A stretch of 64,000 nucleotides of DNA from an uncultured Alphaproteobacteria bacterium (lineage in GTDB: Bacteria; Pseudomonadota; Alphaproteobacteria; UBA2966): the NCBI GenBank assembly GCA_958295725.1, contig OY282368.1, forward strand, positions 1,448,001 through 1,512,000, given 5' to 3'. Under the pieces are notes generated by a model. The model saw only the letters and a program-made list of their open reading frames with translations, was not told the DNA's origin and did not search any database. The position numbers were made by a program, and so were the translations under genes. Each line of letters starts with the position of its first letter. Position 1 is the stretch's first letter. Positions 19,740 through 28,223 of the stretch are shown in pieces.

Positions 19740-21074
19740 ATGAACGCCCCTCCCCCCGAAAACTCCGAAGAGAAACCGGCGGACGACGGCGACCGGGCGC
19801 CGGAGTACGGGTTCGAAACCCTGGCGATCCATGCCGGCGCGGCCCCCGACCCGACGACCGGCGCGCGGACGACCCCGATCTACGCCACGGCCTCTTACGT
19901 CTTCGACGACGTCGATCACGCCGCGTCGCTTTACAACCTTCAGACCTTCGGCTTCATCTATTCGCGCCTGACGAACCCGACGGTTTCGGTGCTGGAAGAG
20001 CGGTTGGCCGCCCTGGAGAACGGACGCGGCGCGGTGGCCTGCGGCTCCGGTCACGCCGCCCAGCTGCTGGCATTCTCGACGCTGCTGCGGGCGGGCGACG
20101 AATTCGTCGCCGCGCGCAACCTCTACGGCGGTTCCATCACCCAGTTCAGCTACGTGTTCAAGAACTTCGGCTGGACCTGCCACTTCGTCGACCCGACGGA
20201 CCCGGAGAACTTCCGCGAGGCGCTGACCTCCAAGTGCAAGGCCATCTTCTGCGAGAACCTCGCCAACCCGGGCGGAATCGTCGTCGATATCGAGAAGGTG
20301 GCCGACATCGCCCACGAGGCCGGCATCCCCCTGATCGTCGACAACACCATCGCGACGCCGTACCTCTGCAACCCGTTCGACTGGGGTGCCGACCTGATCA
20401 CCCATTCGCTGACCAAGTACCTTTGCGGGCACGGCAATTCCCTGGGCGGGGCGGTCATCGAGTCGGGCAAGTTCGACTGGTCCCGGAACGACAAGTTCCC
20501 GGCCCTGAGCCAGCCCACCGAGTCCTATCACGGGATGACCTTCCACGAGACCTTCGGGGACTTCGGCTTCACCATGCACGCCCGCGCCGTGGGCCTCCGC
20601 GACCTCGGGCCGACGCTCTCGCCCTTCAACGCCTTCCTCATCATCACGGGCATCGAGACGCTGGGGCTGCGCATGGAGCGTCACGTCCAGAACGCCCAGG
20701 CCGTGGCCGAATTCCTCGAGACCCACCCGAAGGTCGCGTGGGTCTCCTACGCCGGCCTCAAGTCGAGCGCGTTCCATGACCTCGCCCGGAAATACATGCC
20801 CAAGGGTCCGGGGGGGCTGTTCACCATCGGCCTCGAGGGTGGCTACGAGGCCGGCGTGAGGATGGTCGAGGCCTGCGAGCTCTGCTCGCACCTCGCCAAC
20901 GTGGGCGACACGCGCACCCTGATCCTGCATCCGGCGTCGACGACGCACCGCCAGCTCACCGAGGAGCAGCAGCGCGCATCGGGGTCGGGTCCGGAGGTGG
21001 TCCGGCTTTCCATCGGCCTGGAAACGGCCGCCGACATCATCCGCGATCTGGACCGCGCCCTGGCGGCGACGTAG
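19740..21074 (+). CDS. O-acetylhomoserine aminocarboxypropyltransferase (sulfhydrylase)
   Basis: PLP enzyme making homocysteine from O-acetylhomoserine and sulfide, in the direct sulfhydrylation route to methionine. The 444-residue protein has the Cys/Met-metabolism PLP family motifs GFETLAIHAGAAPDPTTGAR, YSRLTNPTVSVLEERLAALE, PLIVDNTIATPYLCNP, and the PLP lysine in ITHSLTKYLCGHG. Its length exceeds cystathionine synthases and fits the MetY type. Sits between the CoA-binding protein and a convergent tusA gene; with hom in the same window it completes a route from aspartate semialdehyde towards homocysteine, apart from the acetylation step. Confidence 0.93.
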   Translation: MNAPPPENSEEKPADDGDRAPEYGFETLAIHAGAAPDPTTGARTTPIYATASYVFDDVDHAASLYNLQTFGFIYSRLTNPTVSVLEERLAALENGRGAVACGSGHAAQLLAFSTLLRAGDEFVAARNLYGGSITQFSYVFKNFGWTCHFVDPTDPENFREALTSKCKAIFCENLANPGGIVVDIEKVADIAHEAGIPLIVDNTIATPYLCNPFDWGADLITHSLTKYLCGHGNSLGGAVIESGKFDWSRNDKFPALSQPTESYHGMTFHETFGDFGFTMHARAVGLRDLGPTLSPFNAFLIITGIETLGLRMERHVQNAQAVAEFLETHPKVAWVSYAGLKSSAFHDLARKYMPKGPGGLFTIGLEGGYEAGVRMVEACELCSHLANVGDTRTLILHPASTTHRQLTEEQQRASGSGPEVVRLSIGLETAADIIRDLDRALAAT

Positions 21075-21109
21075 ATTACCGGTCGCCTCCATCGGTCGGC
21101 CCGCCGCGT

Positions 21110-21340
21110 TCAGAACTCGGCGGCCTTGCGGATGACGTAGGTATAGACGCCGCCTTCCTCTTCCGCCGTCACGAGCTCCTGGTCCGTCGTCTCGCAGAAC
21201 ATCCGGATGTCTATGTAGGATGTGGGGTCCGTCGCCCGCACGGTGAGCGTCTCGCCGATGGCGACGGTCTTCAACGCCAGCCGCGTCCTGATCAACGGCA
21301 TGGGACAGTTGAGCCCCCTGGCGTCCAGCGTTGCCCCCAT
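21110..21340 (-). CDS. TusA-family sulfurtransferase
   Basis: Small sulfur-carrier protein of 76 residues. The active Cys is in LDARGLNCPMPLIRTRLAL, the family CPxP motif, followed by the beta-alpha-beta fold ending YTYVIRKAAEF. ATG at 21340 (MGATLDARG) is used; the frame runs upstream to 21391 without family similarity. Convergent with the O-acetylhomoserine sulfhydrylase gene. Likely a cytoplasmic sulfur relay, either for tRNA thiolation or other sulfur transfer. Confidence 0.88.
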   Translation of the reverse strand: MGATLDARGLNCPMPLIRTRLALKTVAIGETLTVRATDPTSYIDIRMFCETTDQELVTAEEEGGVYTYVIRKAAEF

Positions 21341-21360
21341 CTCCCGTCCCCTCGGAACGC

Positions 21361-21576
21361 CTACGGGCTCTCGACGTGGCGAACCATGCACTCACGCATC
21401 GTCCGGTCGGGCAGTGGATGACGGGCGACATGCCGGATCAAGGTGCCGCGACGGAAGGGACGGTTGACGATCGCGGCGCGGCCGCGCTCGGCGGCGAGGG
21501 GCAGCAGCCGACGTTCGGCCCGGCGGTCGAGGACGTTGTACGTGAACTGGACGAACTCAAGGGGCCGGGTCGTCAT
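21361..21576 (-). pseudogene. aldo/keto reductase remnant
   Basis: A 71-codon frame carries the C-terminal third of a TIM-barrel aldo/keto reductase: LEFVQFTYNVLDRRAERRLL, then LAAERGRAAIVNRPFRRGTLI. The segment RHPLPDRTMRECMVRHVES looks like two separated parts of the family joined at a shared LPD: the normal intervening helices and the cofactor-binding part are missing. The N-terminal barrel is also gone. Read as a decayed gene with one internal and one N-terminal deletion. Family recall, not a search, is the basis. Confidence 0.7.
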
Positions 21577-21891
21577 GACTTTCCCTAATTTCCCGTGTCG
21601 GCGGCCGCAGGACGTCGTGACTCCGGGATAGCGAACCCCCGCTGGCTTCCCAGTCGGCAAGTGGAATCGGCCGGTTTTCATAGCACATCGACCGGCCGCT
21701 TCCATCGAGGTCGTCGGGCTTGTGGTCCGAAACGATCTTCTCCCCCTATTGGATCCCGACCCGTCGCGAGACGAAGGCCCGGAGCGGAACAGGCGGCGCC
21801 GGCCGGTACCGCGGGCGACGAAGGGAATCGACCGGTTTTCGTGATATACCCTCGTCCGTTTCCAGCGCCGCGCATGGGGAACGATATCGAT
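21577..21891. other. 315-base non-coding gap with an inverted repeat
   Basis: No convincing gene. It holds an imperfect inverted repeat: CGGCCGGT (21668-21675) and ACCGGCCG (21691-21698), flanked by GGAA and TTCC across one mismatch, with a 15-base loop. A related half-site (ATCGACCGGTTTTC) occurs at about 21827-21840. It could be an operator or a transcript hairpin for the downstream VOC gene. Confidence 0.45.
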
Positions 21892-22317
21892 ATGGAACAG
21901 CGTGTCAGCCTCATCTCCCTCGCCGTGACCGATCTCGGCCGGAGCATCGCCTTCTACGAGAAGCTCGGCTGGACCCGCTCCTTCGAGGCCGCCGAGGGCA
22001 TCGCCTTCTTCCAGATCGGCGGACTCGCGTTCTCGCTGTATCCCCGCGACGACATGGCCCGGGACATCGGGATCCCGGCGGAAGGCTCCGGCTTCGCCGG
22101 TTTCGCACTCGCCCACAACACGCGGTCGCAGGACGAGGTCGACACGGTCCTCCGAGAAGCCGCAACCGCGGGCGGGCGAGTCGTAAGGGCGGCCGCGGAC
22201 CAGTTCTGGGGCGGTTATTCCGGGTGTTTCGCGGACCCGGACGGCCACCTCTGGGAGATAGCCTGGAACCCCCACTTCCCGATCGCCGAGGACGGCGGCA
22301 TCACCCTGCCCGCGTGA
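21892..22317 (+). CDS. VOC (glyoxalase/bleomycin-resistance) family protein
   Basis: Protein of 141 residues with the vicinal-oxygen-chelate fold: VSLISLAVTDLGRSIAFYEK at the start, GLAFSLYPRDD, and the C-terminal metal-ligand strand YSGCFADPDGHLWEIAWNPH. His and Glu in GHLWEIA are typical metal ligands. Substrate unknown. An ATG at 21874 adds six residues and is an alternative start. Confidence 0.82.
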   Translation: MEQRVSLISLAVTDLGRSIAFYEKLGWTRSFEAAEGIAFFQIGGLAFSLYPRDDMARDIGIPAEGSGFAGFALAHNTRSQDEVDTVLREAATAGGRVVRAAADQFWGGYSGCFADPDGHLWEIAWNPHFPIAEDGGITLPA

Positions 22318-22421
22318 GGGGAACGCGACGGGCGTCCGCCTGTCGAGGCGGACTCGACTCGCGCCGCCCTTCCCGCTTCAATAGCGTCGGAACGCAATCA
22401 ATCCGCCGGGGAGGCATAGAG

Positions 22422-23318
22422 GTGAAAATCGGACTCCATTTCCCGCAAGCCGAGATCGGCTCTGATTTCAATGTCATACGCGAATTCGTCCAGACAGCCG
22501 AGGAACTCGGCTTCAACCACGTCAACGTCCCCGACCACGTCATCCAGACCAGGACGCCGCGTGGGCCGATGCCGCTGGCCACCAACTACACGACCGAGTT
22601 CCCGCATCACGAGACGATGACCACGCTCGCCTTCATCGCCGGCGTGACGAACACGCTCGGGGTCAGCTCGGCCGTCGTCATCATGCCCCAGCGGCCGGCG
22701 GTGCTGACCGCCAAGCAGGCCGCCCAGATCGACGTGTTGAGCGGCGGGCGCATGCGCCTCGCCGTCGGCATCGGCTGGAACGCGCCCGAATACGAGGCTC
22801 TCGACATGAACTTCCGCGACCGCGCGGCGCGGATCGAGGAACAGATCGAGGTGTGCCGCAAGCTGTGGACCGAGGAGCACGTCACCTACGAGGGCAAGCA
22901 CCACACCATCGCCGACGCGGGCCTCGCGCCCATGCCGATCCAACGGCCCATCCCCGTCTGGATCGGAGCGATCGCCGAGCCCGCCGTGAGACGCGCCGGC
23001 CGGATCGCGGACGGCTGGCTGGTCATCGCCATGGACCAGCCCGGCGACGAGACCAGGGCCAAGTTCGACGCCTTCCGCGAAGCCGCGCGGGCGGCGGGAC
23101 GCGATCCCGACGCGCTCGGCATCGAAGCGACGGTCTGGGCCGGCGAGGACGAGGATCCCGAGGAGTGGGTCAGGACCGCGAAGGCCTGGATCGACCTGGG
23201 GGCGACCCAACTCCTGTTCCGGCCGCGCGGCCAGTTGCCCGCGATCCAGAAGGCCGTCCGGGCGTTCGCGCCGATCATGAAGGACATCCGAGGGGCGCGG
23301 GCCACGCGACGTCCATGA
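22422..23318 (+). CDS. LLM-class (luciferase-like) flavin/F420-dependent oxidoreductase
   Basis: Predicted monooxygenase or reductase of 298 residues with the luciferase-like TIM barrel. VKIGLHFPQAEIGSDF begins the first strand, then FVQTAEELGFNHVNVPDHV, QIDVLSGGRMRLAVGIGWN (cofactor phosphate site), and PIPVWIGAIAEPAVRRAGRI. The GTG start at 22422 has GGGGAGG 7 bases upstream. The TIGR03619-type subfamily is named F420-dependent, but whether F420 or FMN is used cannot be told here. Overlaps the next gene by 4 bases. Confidence 0.86.
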   Translation: MKIGLHFPQAEIGSDFNVIREFVQTAEELGFNHVNVPDHVIQTRTPRGPMPLATNYTTEFPHHETMTTLAFIAGVTNTLGVSSAVVIMPQRPAVLTAKQAAQIDVLSGGRMRLAVGIGWNAPEYEALDMNFRDRAARIEEQIEVCRKLWTEEHVTYEGKHHTIADAGLAPMPIQRPIPVWIGAIAEPAVRRAGRIADGWLVIAMDQPGDETRAKFDAFREAARAAGRDPDALGIEATVWAGEDEDPEEWVRTAKAWIDLGATQLLFRPRGQLPAIQKAVRAFAPIMKDIRGARATRRP

Positions 23319-23752
23319 CCACGTTCACCATCGGTCATACCAGGACGCCGGCGCGGGAGTTCTTCGGGAAGCTCTCGAACGCCGGAGTGCGGAGGGTGAT
23401 CGACGTGCGGTTGAAGAACACGTCGGCGCTGACCGGATATGCCCGCAAGGACGATCTGGCGTACCTGCTGGAATCCTTCGCGGGCATCCATTACGCGCAC
23501 ACGCCGGAACTCTCGCCCGACGAAGGACTCTTCGACGACTACAAGAAGAACGGATTGCCCTGGACCGAGTACGAGCCCCGCTTTCTCGCCCTCATGGAAG
23601 CGCGCGAGATCGAGAGGAAGGTCGACCCGGCGCTTCTCGAGAACGCCTGCCTCCTCTGCGCCGAGAAGACGCCGCACCAGTGCCACCGGCGTCTCGTTCT
23701 CGAATACCTGCAGGACAAGTGGGGGGTGGAACTGGACATCGTCCACCTCTGA
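23315..23752 (+). CDS. DUF488 family protein
   Basis: Protein of 145 residues with DUF488 features: FTIGHTRTPAREFFGKL at the start, RVIDVRLKN, and a conserved NACLLCAEKTPHQCHRRLV motif containing Cys and His residues. The family has no established activity. The start overlaps the LLM oxidoreductase stop (ATGA), suggesting coupled translation. Convergent with the aminotransferase gene that follows. Confidence 0.88.
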   Translation: MTTFTIGHTRTPAREFFGKLSNAGVRRVIDVRLKNTSALTGYARKDDLAYLLESFAGIHYAHTPELSPDEGLFDDYKKNGLPWTEYEPRFLALMEAREIERKVDPALLENACLLCAEKTPHQCHRRLVLEYLQDKWGVELDIVHL

Positions 23753-23772
23753 TCCCGGCGAGAGCCGCGTCG

Positions 23773-25104
23773 TCAGCCGCGACCGACGAGGCCATCCGAC
23801 ATCAACCGCTCGATCGCGCCCTCGATCGCCTTCAAGGTGATCTCGACGTCCTCGTCCGTGTGCGCCGACGAGGTGATGCCGCCCAGGTGGGACATGTTGT
23901 TGACGCCGCGCTCGAGCAGGGCCTGCTGATAGGCGAGCACCGTCGACGACGAAATCCCTCGGATCTCCTCGGGCGTCAGTCCCTCCACGGAATCCCGCGA
24001 CGGCGTGTTGCCGAAATGTATATGGAAGGTGGATGCCTCGCCGTAGGCCGCGCCCGGAACCTGGCGCTCCTCGAGGATGACGCGGATACCCTCGCGTATC
24101 TTCTCGGCGATGGCATTGGCGTGTTTGTGCGGTTCGCCCGTCTTGACGATCCCGAGCGTGGCGACGGCCGGCGCGGCGACGAGGGGGGCGCCGTTGAACG
24201 TGCCCTTGTGAACCACCTTGCGGTCGGCATGGGTGGTCGTGCGCGGATTGAGCACCTCCATGATGTCGGCCTTGCCGCCGAGGGCGCCTCCCGGGTTCCC
24301 TCCGGTGACGATCTTGGCCATGCAGGTCATGTCGGGAACGATGCCGGTAAGGCCCTGAACGCCGCCCGGGCTCCACCGGAACCCGGTGATCACCTCGTCG
24401 AAGATGAGGATGACGTTGTACCGATCCGTCAGCTCCCGAAGGTCCCCGAGGAAATTCGCCGGCAGGGGAACCGATCCCCAGTTGGCGCCCGAGGCCTCGA
24501 CCATGACGGCGGCGATGTCGTCATCGGACCGCAACGTCTCCTCGACCTTGGCGGGGTCGGTGGGCAACACGACGATCGACTCCGCCGCCCCCGGCGCCAC
24601 ACCGGCTCCCGGCGCTTCGTCGTAAGGCGCCTCCGACCCGGTGACGGTGATGTCGCTCCATCCGTTGTAGTGGTTCTGGAACCGGACGATCTTGCTCTTG
24701 CCCGTATAGGCGCGGGCGACACGCGCGGCCAGCAAGGTGGACTCCGATCCCGACGCCACGAAGCGGACACGTTCCGCCGACGGAATCAAGTCCTGGATCA
24801 TGCCCGCCCATTCGACCTCCAGCGCGTGGCAACTGGCCGTGTAGGTGCCATGGGGCGCCTGCTCCTGGATGGCCTTGACGACGTCGGGATGGGCGTGACC
24901 GAGGAGCAGCGAGGCGCTTCCCATCGAGTAATCGACATACTCGTTGCCGTCCACGTCCCACATGCGGGAACCCTCGGCGTGGCCGATGTAGACGGGAGCG
25001 CCGTTCTTGCGCCGGTTGGGGTGCGAGATCCCGCCCGGCATGGTTTCTTGAGCCCGCGTCCAGAGATCCTGCCACGAACTGGTGGTATCGGCCGTCGAAG
25101 GCAT
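23773..25104 (-). CDS. class-III aminotransferase, glutamate-1-semialdehyde aminomutase-like
   Basis: PLP-dependent enzyme of 443 residues. It resembles glutamate-1-semialdehyde 2,1-aminomutase: MWDVDGNEYVDYSMGSASLL, VRFVASGSESTLLAARVARA, LIFDEVITGFRWSPGG and PLP lysine Lys264 in CMAKIVTGG. The proline-containing GGGLPVGAFGG segment of true HemL is altered to TGGNPGGALGG. Together with NHYNGWSD this places it in the broad HemL-like group used for varied omega-amino substrates. A role in heme synthesis is therefore uncertain. Start at 25104; the frame extends upstream as a shadow. Confidence 0.82.
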   Translation of the reverse strand: MPSTADTTSSWQDLWTRAQETMPGGISHPNRRKNGAPVYIGHAEGSRMWDVDGNEYVDYSMGSASLLLGHAHPDVVKAIQEQAPHGTYTASCHALEVEWAGMIQDLIPSAERVRFVASGSESTLLAARVARAYTGKSKIVRFQNHYNGWSDITVTGSEAPYDEAPGAGVAPGAAESIVVLPTDPAKVEETLRSDDDIAAVMVEASGANWGSVPLPANFLGDLRELTDRYNVILIFDEVITGFRWSPGGVQGLTGIVPDMTCMAKIVTGGNPGGALGGKADIMEVLNPRTTTHADRKVVHKGTFNGAPLVAAPAVATLGIVKTGEPHKHANAIAEKIREGIRVILEERQVPGAAYGEASTFHIHFGNTPSRDSVEGLTPEEIRGISSSTVLAYQQALLERGVNNMSHLGGITSSAHTDEDVEITLKAIEGAIERLMSDGLVGRG

Positions 25105-25208
25105 GTCGCTCTCCTCCCTTGGTGGACGGCCCGGAAACCGTCGAGCCGACGAACGCGCATAATGGCACGGGAAGCGCGCACGGGCCAAGGCGGCGCGGCC
25201 AAGCCGCG

Positions 25209-25535
25209 TCATCCCGGCGCGGCGTCCGTCTCCGCGGCGAGCCAACTCATGTACTCGGCGTTCCCACCCAGGATCGGCCACGAAACGATGCAGGGGACAT
25301 CGTAGGAATGTATTTCCTTGACCCGGCTCGCGAGAGCGTCCATCAGCTCGGTGCGGGACTTCAGGATCACGACGGCCTCGGGGTCGTCCCGCACCTCGCC
25401 CTCCCACCGATACAGCGACCGCGCGCCGTCGATCACGTTGGCGCAGGCGGCGAGACGGTCCTCGATCAACGCCGTGCCGATTCTCACGGCTTCGTCCCTG
25501 TCGGACGCGGTGATGTAGACGGAACAGAAGGTCAT
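25209..25535 (-). CDS. cutA: CutA1 family divalent-cation tolerance protein
   Basis: Small trimeric protein of 108 residues. The family signatures are VYITASDRDEAVRIGTALIE, RLAACANVIDGARSLYRWEG and VILKSRTELMDAL, ending with the strand VPCIVSWPILGGNAEYMSWL. Linked to copper tolerance in E. coli, though its molecular role is unclear. The start overlaps the ctaA stop by 4 bases, placing it at the end of a TauD-ctaA-cutA set. Confidence 0.93.
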   Translation of the reverse strand: MTFCSVYITASDRDEAVRIGTALIEDRLAACANVIDGARSLYRWEGEVRDDPEAVVILKSRTELMDALASRVKEIHSYDVPCIVSWPILGGNAEYMSWLAAETDAAPG

Positions 25536-26644
25536 GGCTCGATCCCCGGTCCGCGGCCCGTGTCGCGCCGAAGCGCGAACGCCACCGCGATCATCGCGCC
25601 GAACAATATCATGGCGCCCGTCTGATGCGCGGCCGCCAGGGGCGCCGGGACGACGAACACCACGGTCGCGACGCCGAGGACGATCTGGAGCGAAACCACG
25701 GCCGCCGCCGCGCTCAGCGCTGTTCGAGCGAACCCGCCACGCGCGCGGGAGCGCTCTCGCCACCACAGGACGAGAATGGCGGAGGCTGTCGCAACGGCGA
25801 GCCATCGATGATCGAACTGCGCGGTGATCGCGTTCTCGACGAGGTTCGCGTACCAGGGCGTCATGGCCAGTATCCCTTCGGGAATCCACATGCCGTTCAT
25901 GGTCGGAAAGGTGTTGTAGGCGAACCCCGCGTCGAGACCCGCGACCAGGGCTCCGGACAGAATCGTCACGAAGACCGCCGCCAGGCAGGCTACGGCACCG
26001 CGATGGTACCGTCGCGCGGGACCGTCGCCGAACAGCGCCGTCAGCGCCGCCCACAGCAGCAGGCCGAAGATGACCACCGCAAGACCCAGGTGGACCGTGA
26101 GCCGGTAATGGCTGACATCGGGCCGGTCCACCAGGCCGCTCCGGACCATCCACCAGCCGACGACTCCCTGCGCCGCGCCGAGACAGAAGATCGCCGCCAA
26201 CCGACAGGCGGTCCTGCGATCGATTCGGCGGGCGCGGAGGAACCACAGGAACGGCAGGAGAAAGACGACCCCGACAATCCGGCCCAGCAATCGATGAAGG
26301 TACTCGAGCCAGAAGATCGACTTGAACCCGCCGAGCGACATCCCCCGATTGAGTTTCTGGTATTCGGGGAACCGCTTGTAGCTCTCGAACGCGGCACTCC
26401 ACGCCGCTTCGTCGAGAGGCGGCAACCACCCCGTCACCGGCCGCCAGTCGACCATCGACAGACCCGAATGGGTGAGGCGGGTCAGCCCCCCCACGACGAC
26501 GGTCAGAAGAACCAGGCCGGCGCAAACGAAGAGCCAGACCGCCACCGGCCAGCCGCCGGCCGCGCGGGCCCGGGGATCCGTCGTCGCGGCGGTCGTTGTT
26601 CCCCGGGCGCGCACGGCTTCGGACGACGGCGCACAGCGGGTCAC
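25532..26644 (-). CDS. ctaA: heme A synthase
   Basis: Inner-membrane enzyme converting heme O to heme A for aa3-type cytochrome oxidase. The 370-residue protein has eight predicted membrane helices and the heme-ligand and family motifs VVGGLTRLTHSGLSMVDWRP, FWLEYLHRLLGR, VSHYRLTVHLGLA, FDHRWLAV and AAHQTGA. The GTG start at 26644 overlaps the TauD-type gene's stop. Length fits the alphaproteobacterial CtaA class 2. Confidence 0.94.
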   Translation of the reverse strand: MTRCAPSSEAVRARGTTTAATTDPRARAAGGWPVAVWLFVCAGLVLLTVVVGGLTRLTHSGLSMVDWRPVTGWLPPLDEAAWSAAFESYKRFPEYQKLNRGMSLGGFKSIFWLEYLHRLLGRIVGVVFLLPFLWFLRARRIDRRTACRLAAIFCLGAAQGVVGWWMVRSGLVDRPDVSHYRLTVHLGLAVVIFGLLLWAALTALFGDGPARRYHRGAVACLAAVFVTILSGALVAGLDAGFAYNTFPTMNGMWIPEGILAMTPWYANLVENAITAQFDHRWLAVATASAILVLWWRERSRARGGFARTALSAAAAVVSLQIVLGVATVVFVVPAPLAAAHQTGAMILFGAMIAVAFALRRDTGRGPGIEP

Positions 26645-27516
26645 GCCCGCTCGTAGTAGGGACGGTCCCCTTCGATCTGCGTGCGGTGCATGACGCGGCG
26701 TTCGCCGTCGTCGAAGGCGTCCCGCCGATGGAGGACCGCGCGGTTGTCCCACATCAGGAGGTCGCCCACCCGCCATCGATGGCGCCAGGTGAAAGCACTC
26801 TGGGTGGCGTGGGCCCAGACGGCGTCCAGCAGCGCCTCGCTCTCCTCCACGACAAGTCCTGGAATGTACGCATTCCGCCGGCGCCCCAGAAACAGGGCCG
26901 GACGCCCGGTCTCCGGGTGCGTGCGAAACAGCGGATGCCGGGCGCCGGGCGTCCGGGTCACATCGGTCACTTCCTCATAGCCCTGGCGCGGGAATCCGGC
27001 GCTATTCAGGCTGCCGTCGTGCAGGCAGACGCGACCCTCGAGCGTCGATCGCAATTCGTCCGGCAGCGTCTCGTAGGCGAGATACATATTGGCGAAACCG
27101 GTATCGCCGCCAGATCGGGGAACCTCCAGGGCGTACAGGATCGCCCCCATGATCGGCTCTTCGATATAGGACATGTCCGTGTGCCAGATCGCCTCGGCGT
27201 TCCCGAGGCTGCCGATGGGAAGACCGTCCCTGATCACGTTCGAGATGATCGCCACTTCGGGATAACCGTCGGGCGACCGGGAACGCCCCCGCATCCGCGC
27301 CTCGCCGAGCGGCGCGAGACGGAGCCTCCCGAAGTATTCGCTGAATCGCACGAGGTCGGCATCCGAGATGTCCTGATCGCGGATCGACAACACCAAGTGG
27401 TCTCGCCAGGCCCGCTTGACGATGTCTATCGACTCGACATCGAGATCCAGACGCAGGTCCAGCCCCCGGATCTCGGCGCCGAGGGCCGCACCCGTCGGGA
27501 CGATCTCGATAGCCAT
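26641..27516 (-). CDS. TauD/TfdA-family dioxygenase
   Basis: Fe(II)/2-oxoglutarate oxygenase of 291 residues. His112 and Asp114 form the HxD in AIWHTDMSYIE; the distal His is in MWDNRAVLHRRDAF and the 2-oxoglutarate Arg in RVMHRTQIEGDRPYY. It aligns over the full TauD length, with EIRGLDLRLDL at the N-terminus, and belongs to the group containing taurine and aryloxyalkanoate dioxygenases. Substrate unknown. ATG 27516 has GAAGGGA just upstream. Overlaps ctaA by 4 bases, an odd neighbour for a catabolic oxygenase. Confidence 0.88.
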   Translation of the reverse strand: MAIEIVPTGAALGAEIRGLDLRLDLDVESIDIVKRAWRDHLVLSIRDQDISDADLVRFSEYFGRLRLAPLGEARMRGRSRSPDGYPEVAIISNVIRDGLPIGSLGNAEAIWHTDMSYIEEPIMGAILYALEVPRSGGDTGFANMYLAYETLPDELRSTLEGRVCLHDGSLNSAGFPRQGYEEVTDVTRTPGARHPLFRTHPETGRPALFLGRRRNAYIPGLVVEESEALLDAVWAHATQSAFTWRHRWRVGDLLMWDNRAVLHRRDAFDDGERRVMHRTQIEGDRPYYERA

Positions 27517-27618
27517 CACTTCCCTTCGGGTAACCCGCCGCTCCCGGCGGCTCTGAAGGCGACCATGACCGTAAGCAGGCTTCCGGCCACGGTAAGACCG
27601 GATACTGGCCGGCTCAAT

Positions 27619-27651
27619 GGGCCGTGTCTCATACGTATCTGAACCAAGTCA
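27619..27651 (-). repeat. solo IS481-type terminal repeat
   Basis: Read on the minus strand, this begins TGACTTGGTTCAGA and ends TGAGACACGGCCC. It is a close relative of the right terminal inverted repeat of the intact IS at 59351-60489 (TGACCTAGTTCAGA, TGAGACACGGCCC). No transposase lies beside it, so it is a scar left by deletion or excision. Confidence 0.7.
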
Positions 27652-27690
27652 GCAGTTTTCACCAACGGGAGCGGCCGACGTTCGCACAGC

Positions 27691-28134
27691 CTACAACAGC
27701 TTGATCGCGGCGACGATCACGCCGCCGACCGCGACCATGGCAAGCAGGATGCGGTTCATGGCGCGTTCGAGCCGGGTCTCGACGCCGGCGATGGCGACCT
27801 TTACGTCGGCGAGGTCGCCCTTGACGTTGGCGAGGTCGTCCTTGACGTTGGCGAGGTCGCCCTTGACGTTGGCGAGGTCGCCCTTGACGTTGGCGAGGTC
27901 GCCCTTGACGTTGGCGAGGTCGCCCTTGACGTTGGCGAGGTCGCTCTTGACGTTGGCGAGGTCGCTCTTGAGCTCGCGCATGTCGGACCGGATGTCGCGC
28001 ACGTCCGCCTTGGTCGCGACGCCTTCGTTGAACGCCGCATGCAAGGCCTCGGCATGGGCTTCGGCCAAGGTTCCGTCGAGGCCGGCCGCCTTGAGCCTGC
28101 GCGTGTAGGCGAGGGTGTCGAACGCCGGTTCCAT
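27691..28134 (-). CDS. heptad-repeat coiled-coil protein with C-terminal membrane anchor
   Basis: Protein of 147 residues. An N-terminal helical region with a DUF1640-like start (FDTLAYTRRLKAAGLDG, then AEALHAAFNEGVATKADV) leads into eight consecutive heptads of the form DLANVKG, with Leu and Val at core positions. A C-terminal hydrophobic helix (ILLAMVAVGGVIVAAIKLL) closes it. It should form a long parallel coiled coil anchored in the membrane, as in DUF1640/CCDC90-type proteins. Function is unknown. The repeat heptads are nearly identical at the DNA level, so length variation among strains is likely. Confidence 0.75.
   Translation of the reverse strand: MEPAFDTLAYTRRLKAAGLDGTLAEAHAEALHAAFNEGVATKADVRDIRSDMRELKSDLANVKSDLANVKGDLANVKGDLANVKGDLANVKGDLANVKDDLANVKGDLADVKVAIAGVETRLERAMNRILLAMVAVGGVIVAAIKLL
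27800..27967. repeat. eight tandem 21-bp units inside the coiled-coil gene
   Basis: Eight in-frame copies of a 21-base unit (consensus beginning TTGACGTTGGCGAGG on the plus strand). The 27800 copy is the most diverged, and the four central copies are identical. Each unit codes one heptad. Confidence 0.93.
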
Positions 28135-28223
28135 GACGCCACGATGGCACGAATCGCGCGGCGGTACAATCGTTCACCGACGGACGCGGCCTTCGCCGCT
28201 CCGTTCATACCCCTCCATTCACA

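Noticed and set aside
19690-19740. SAM riboswitch before the O-acetylhomoserine sulfhydrylase gene
   Set aside because: Only 50 bases separate the genes and no riboswitch-like stem set is visible.
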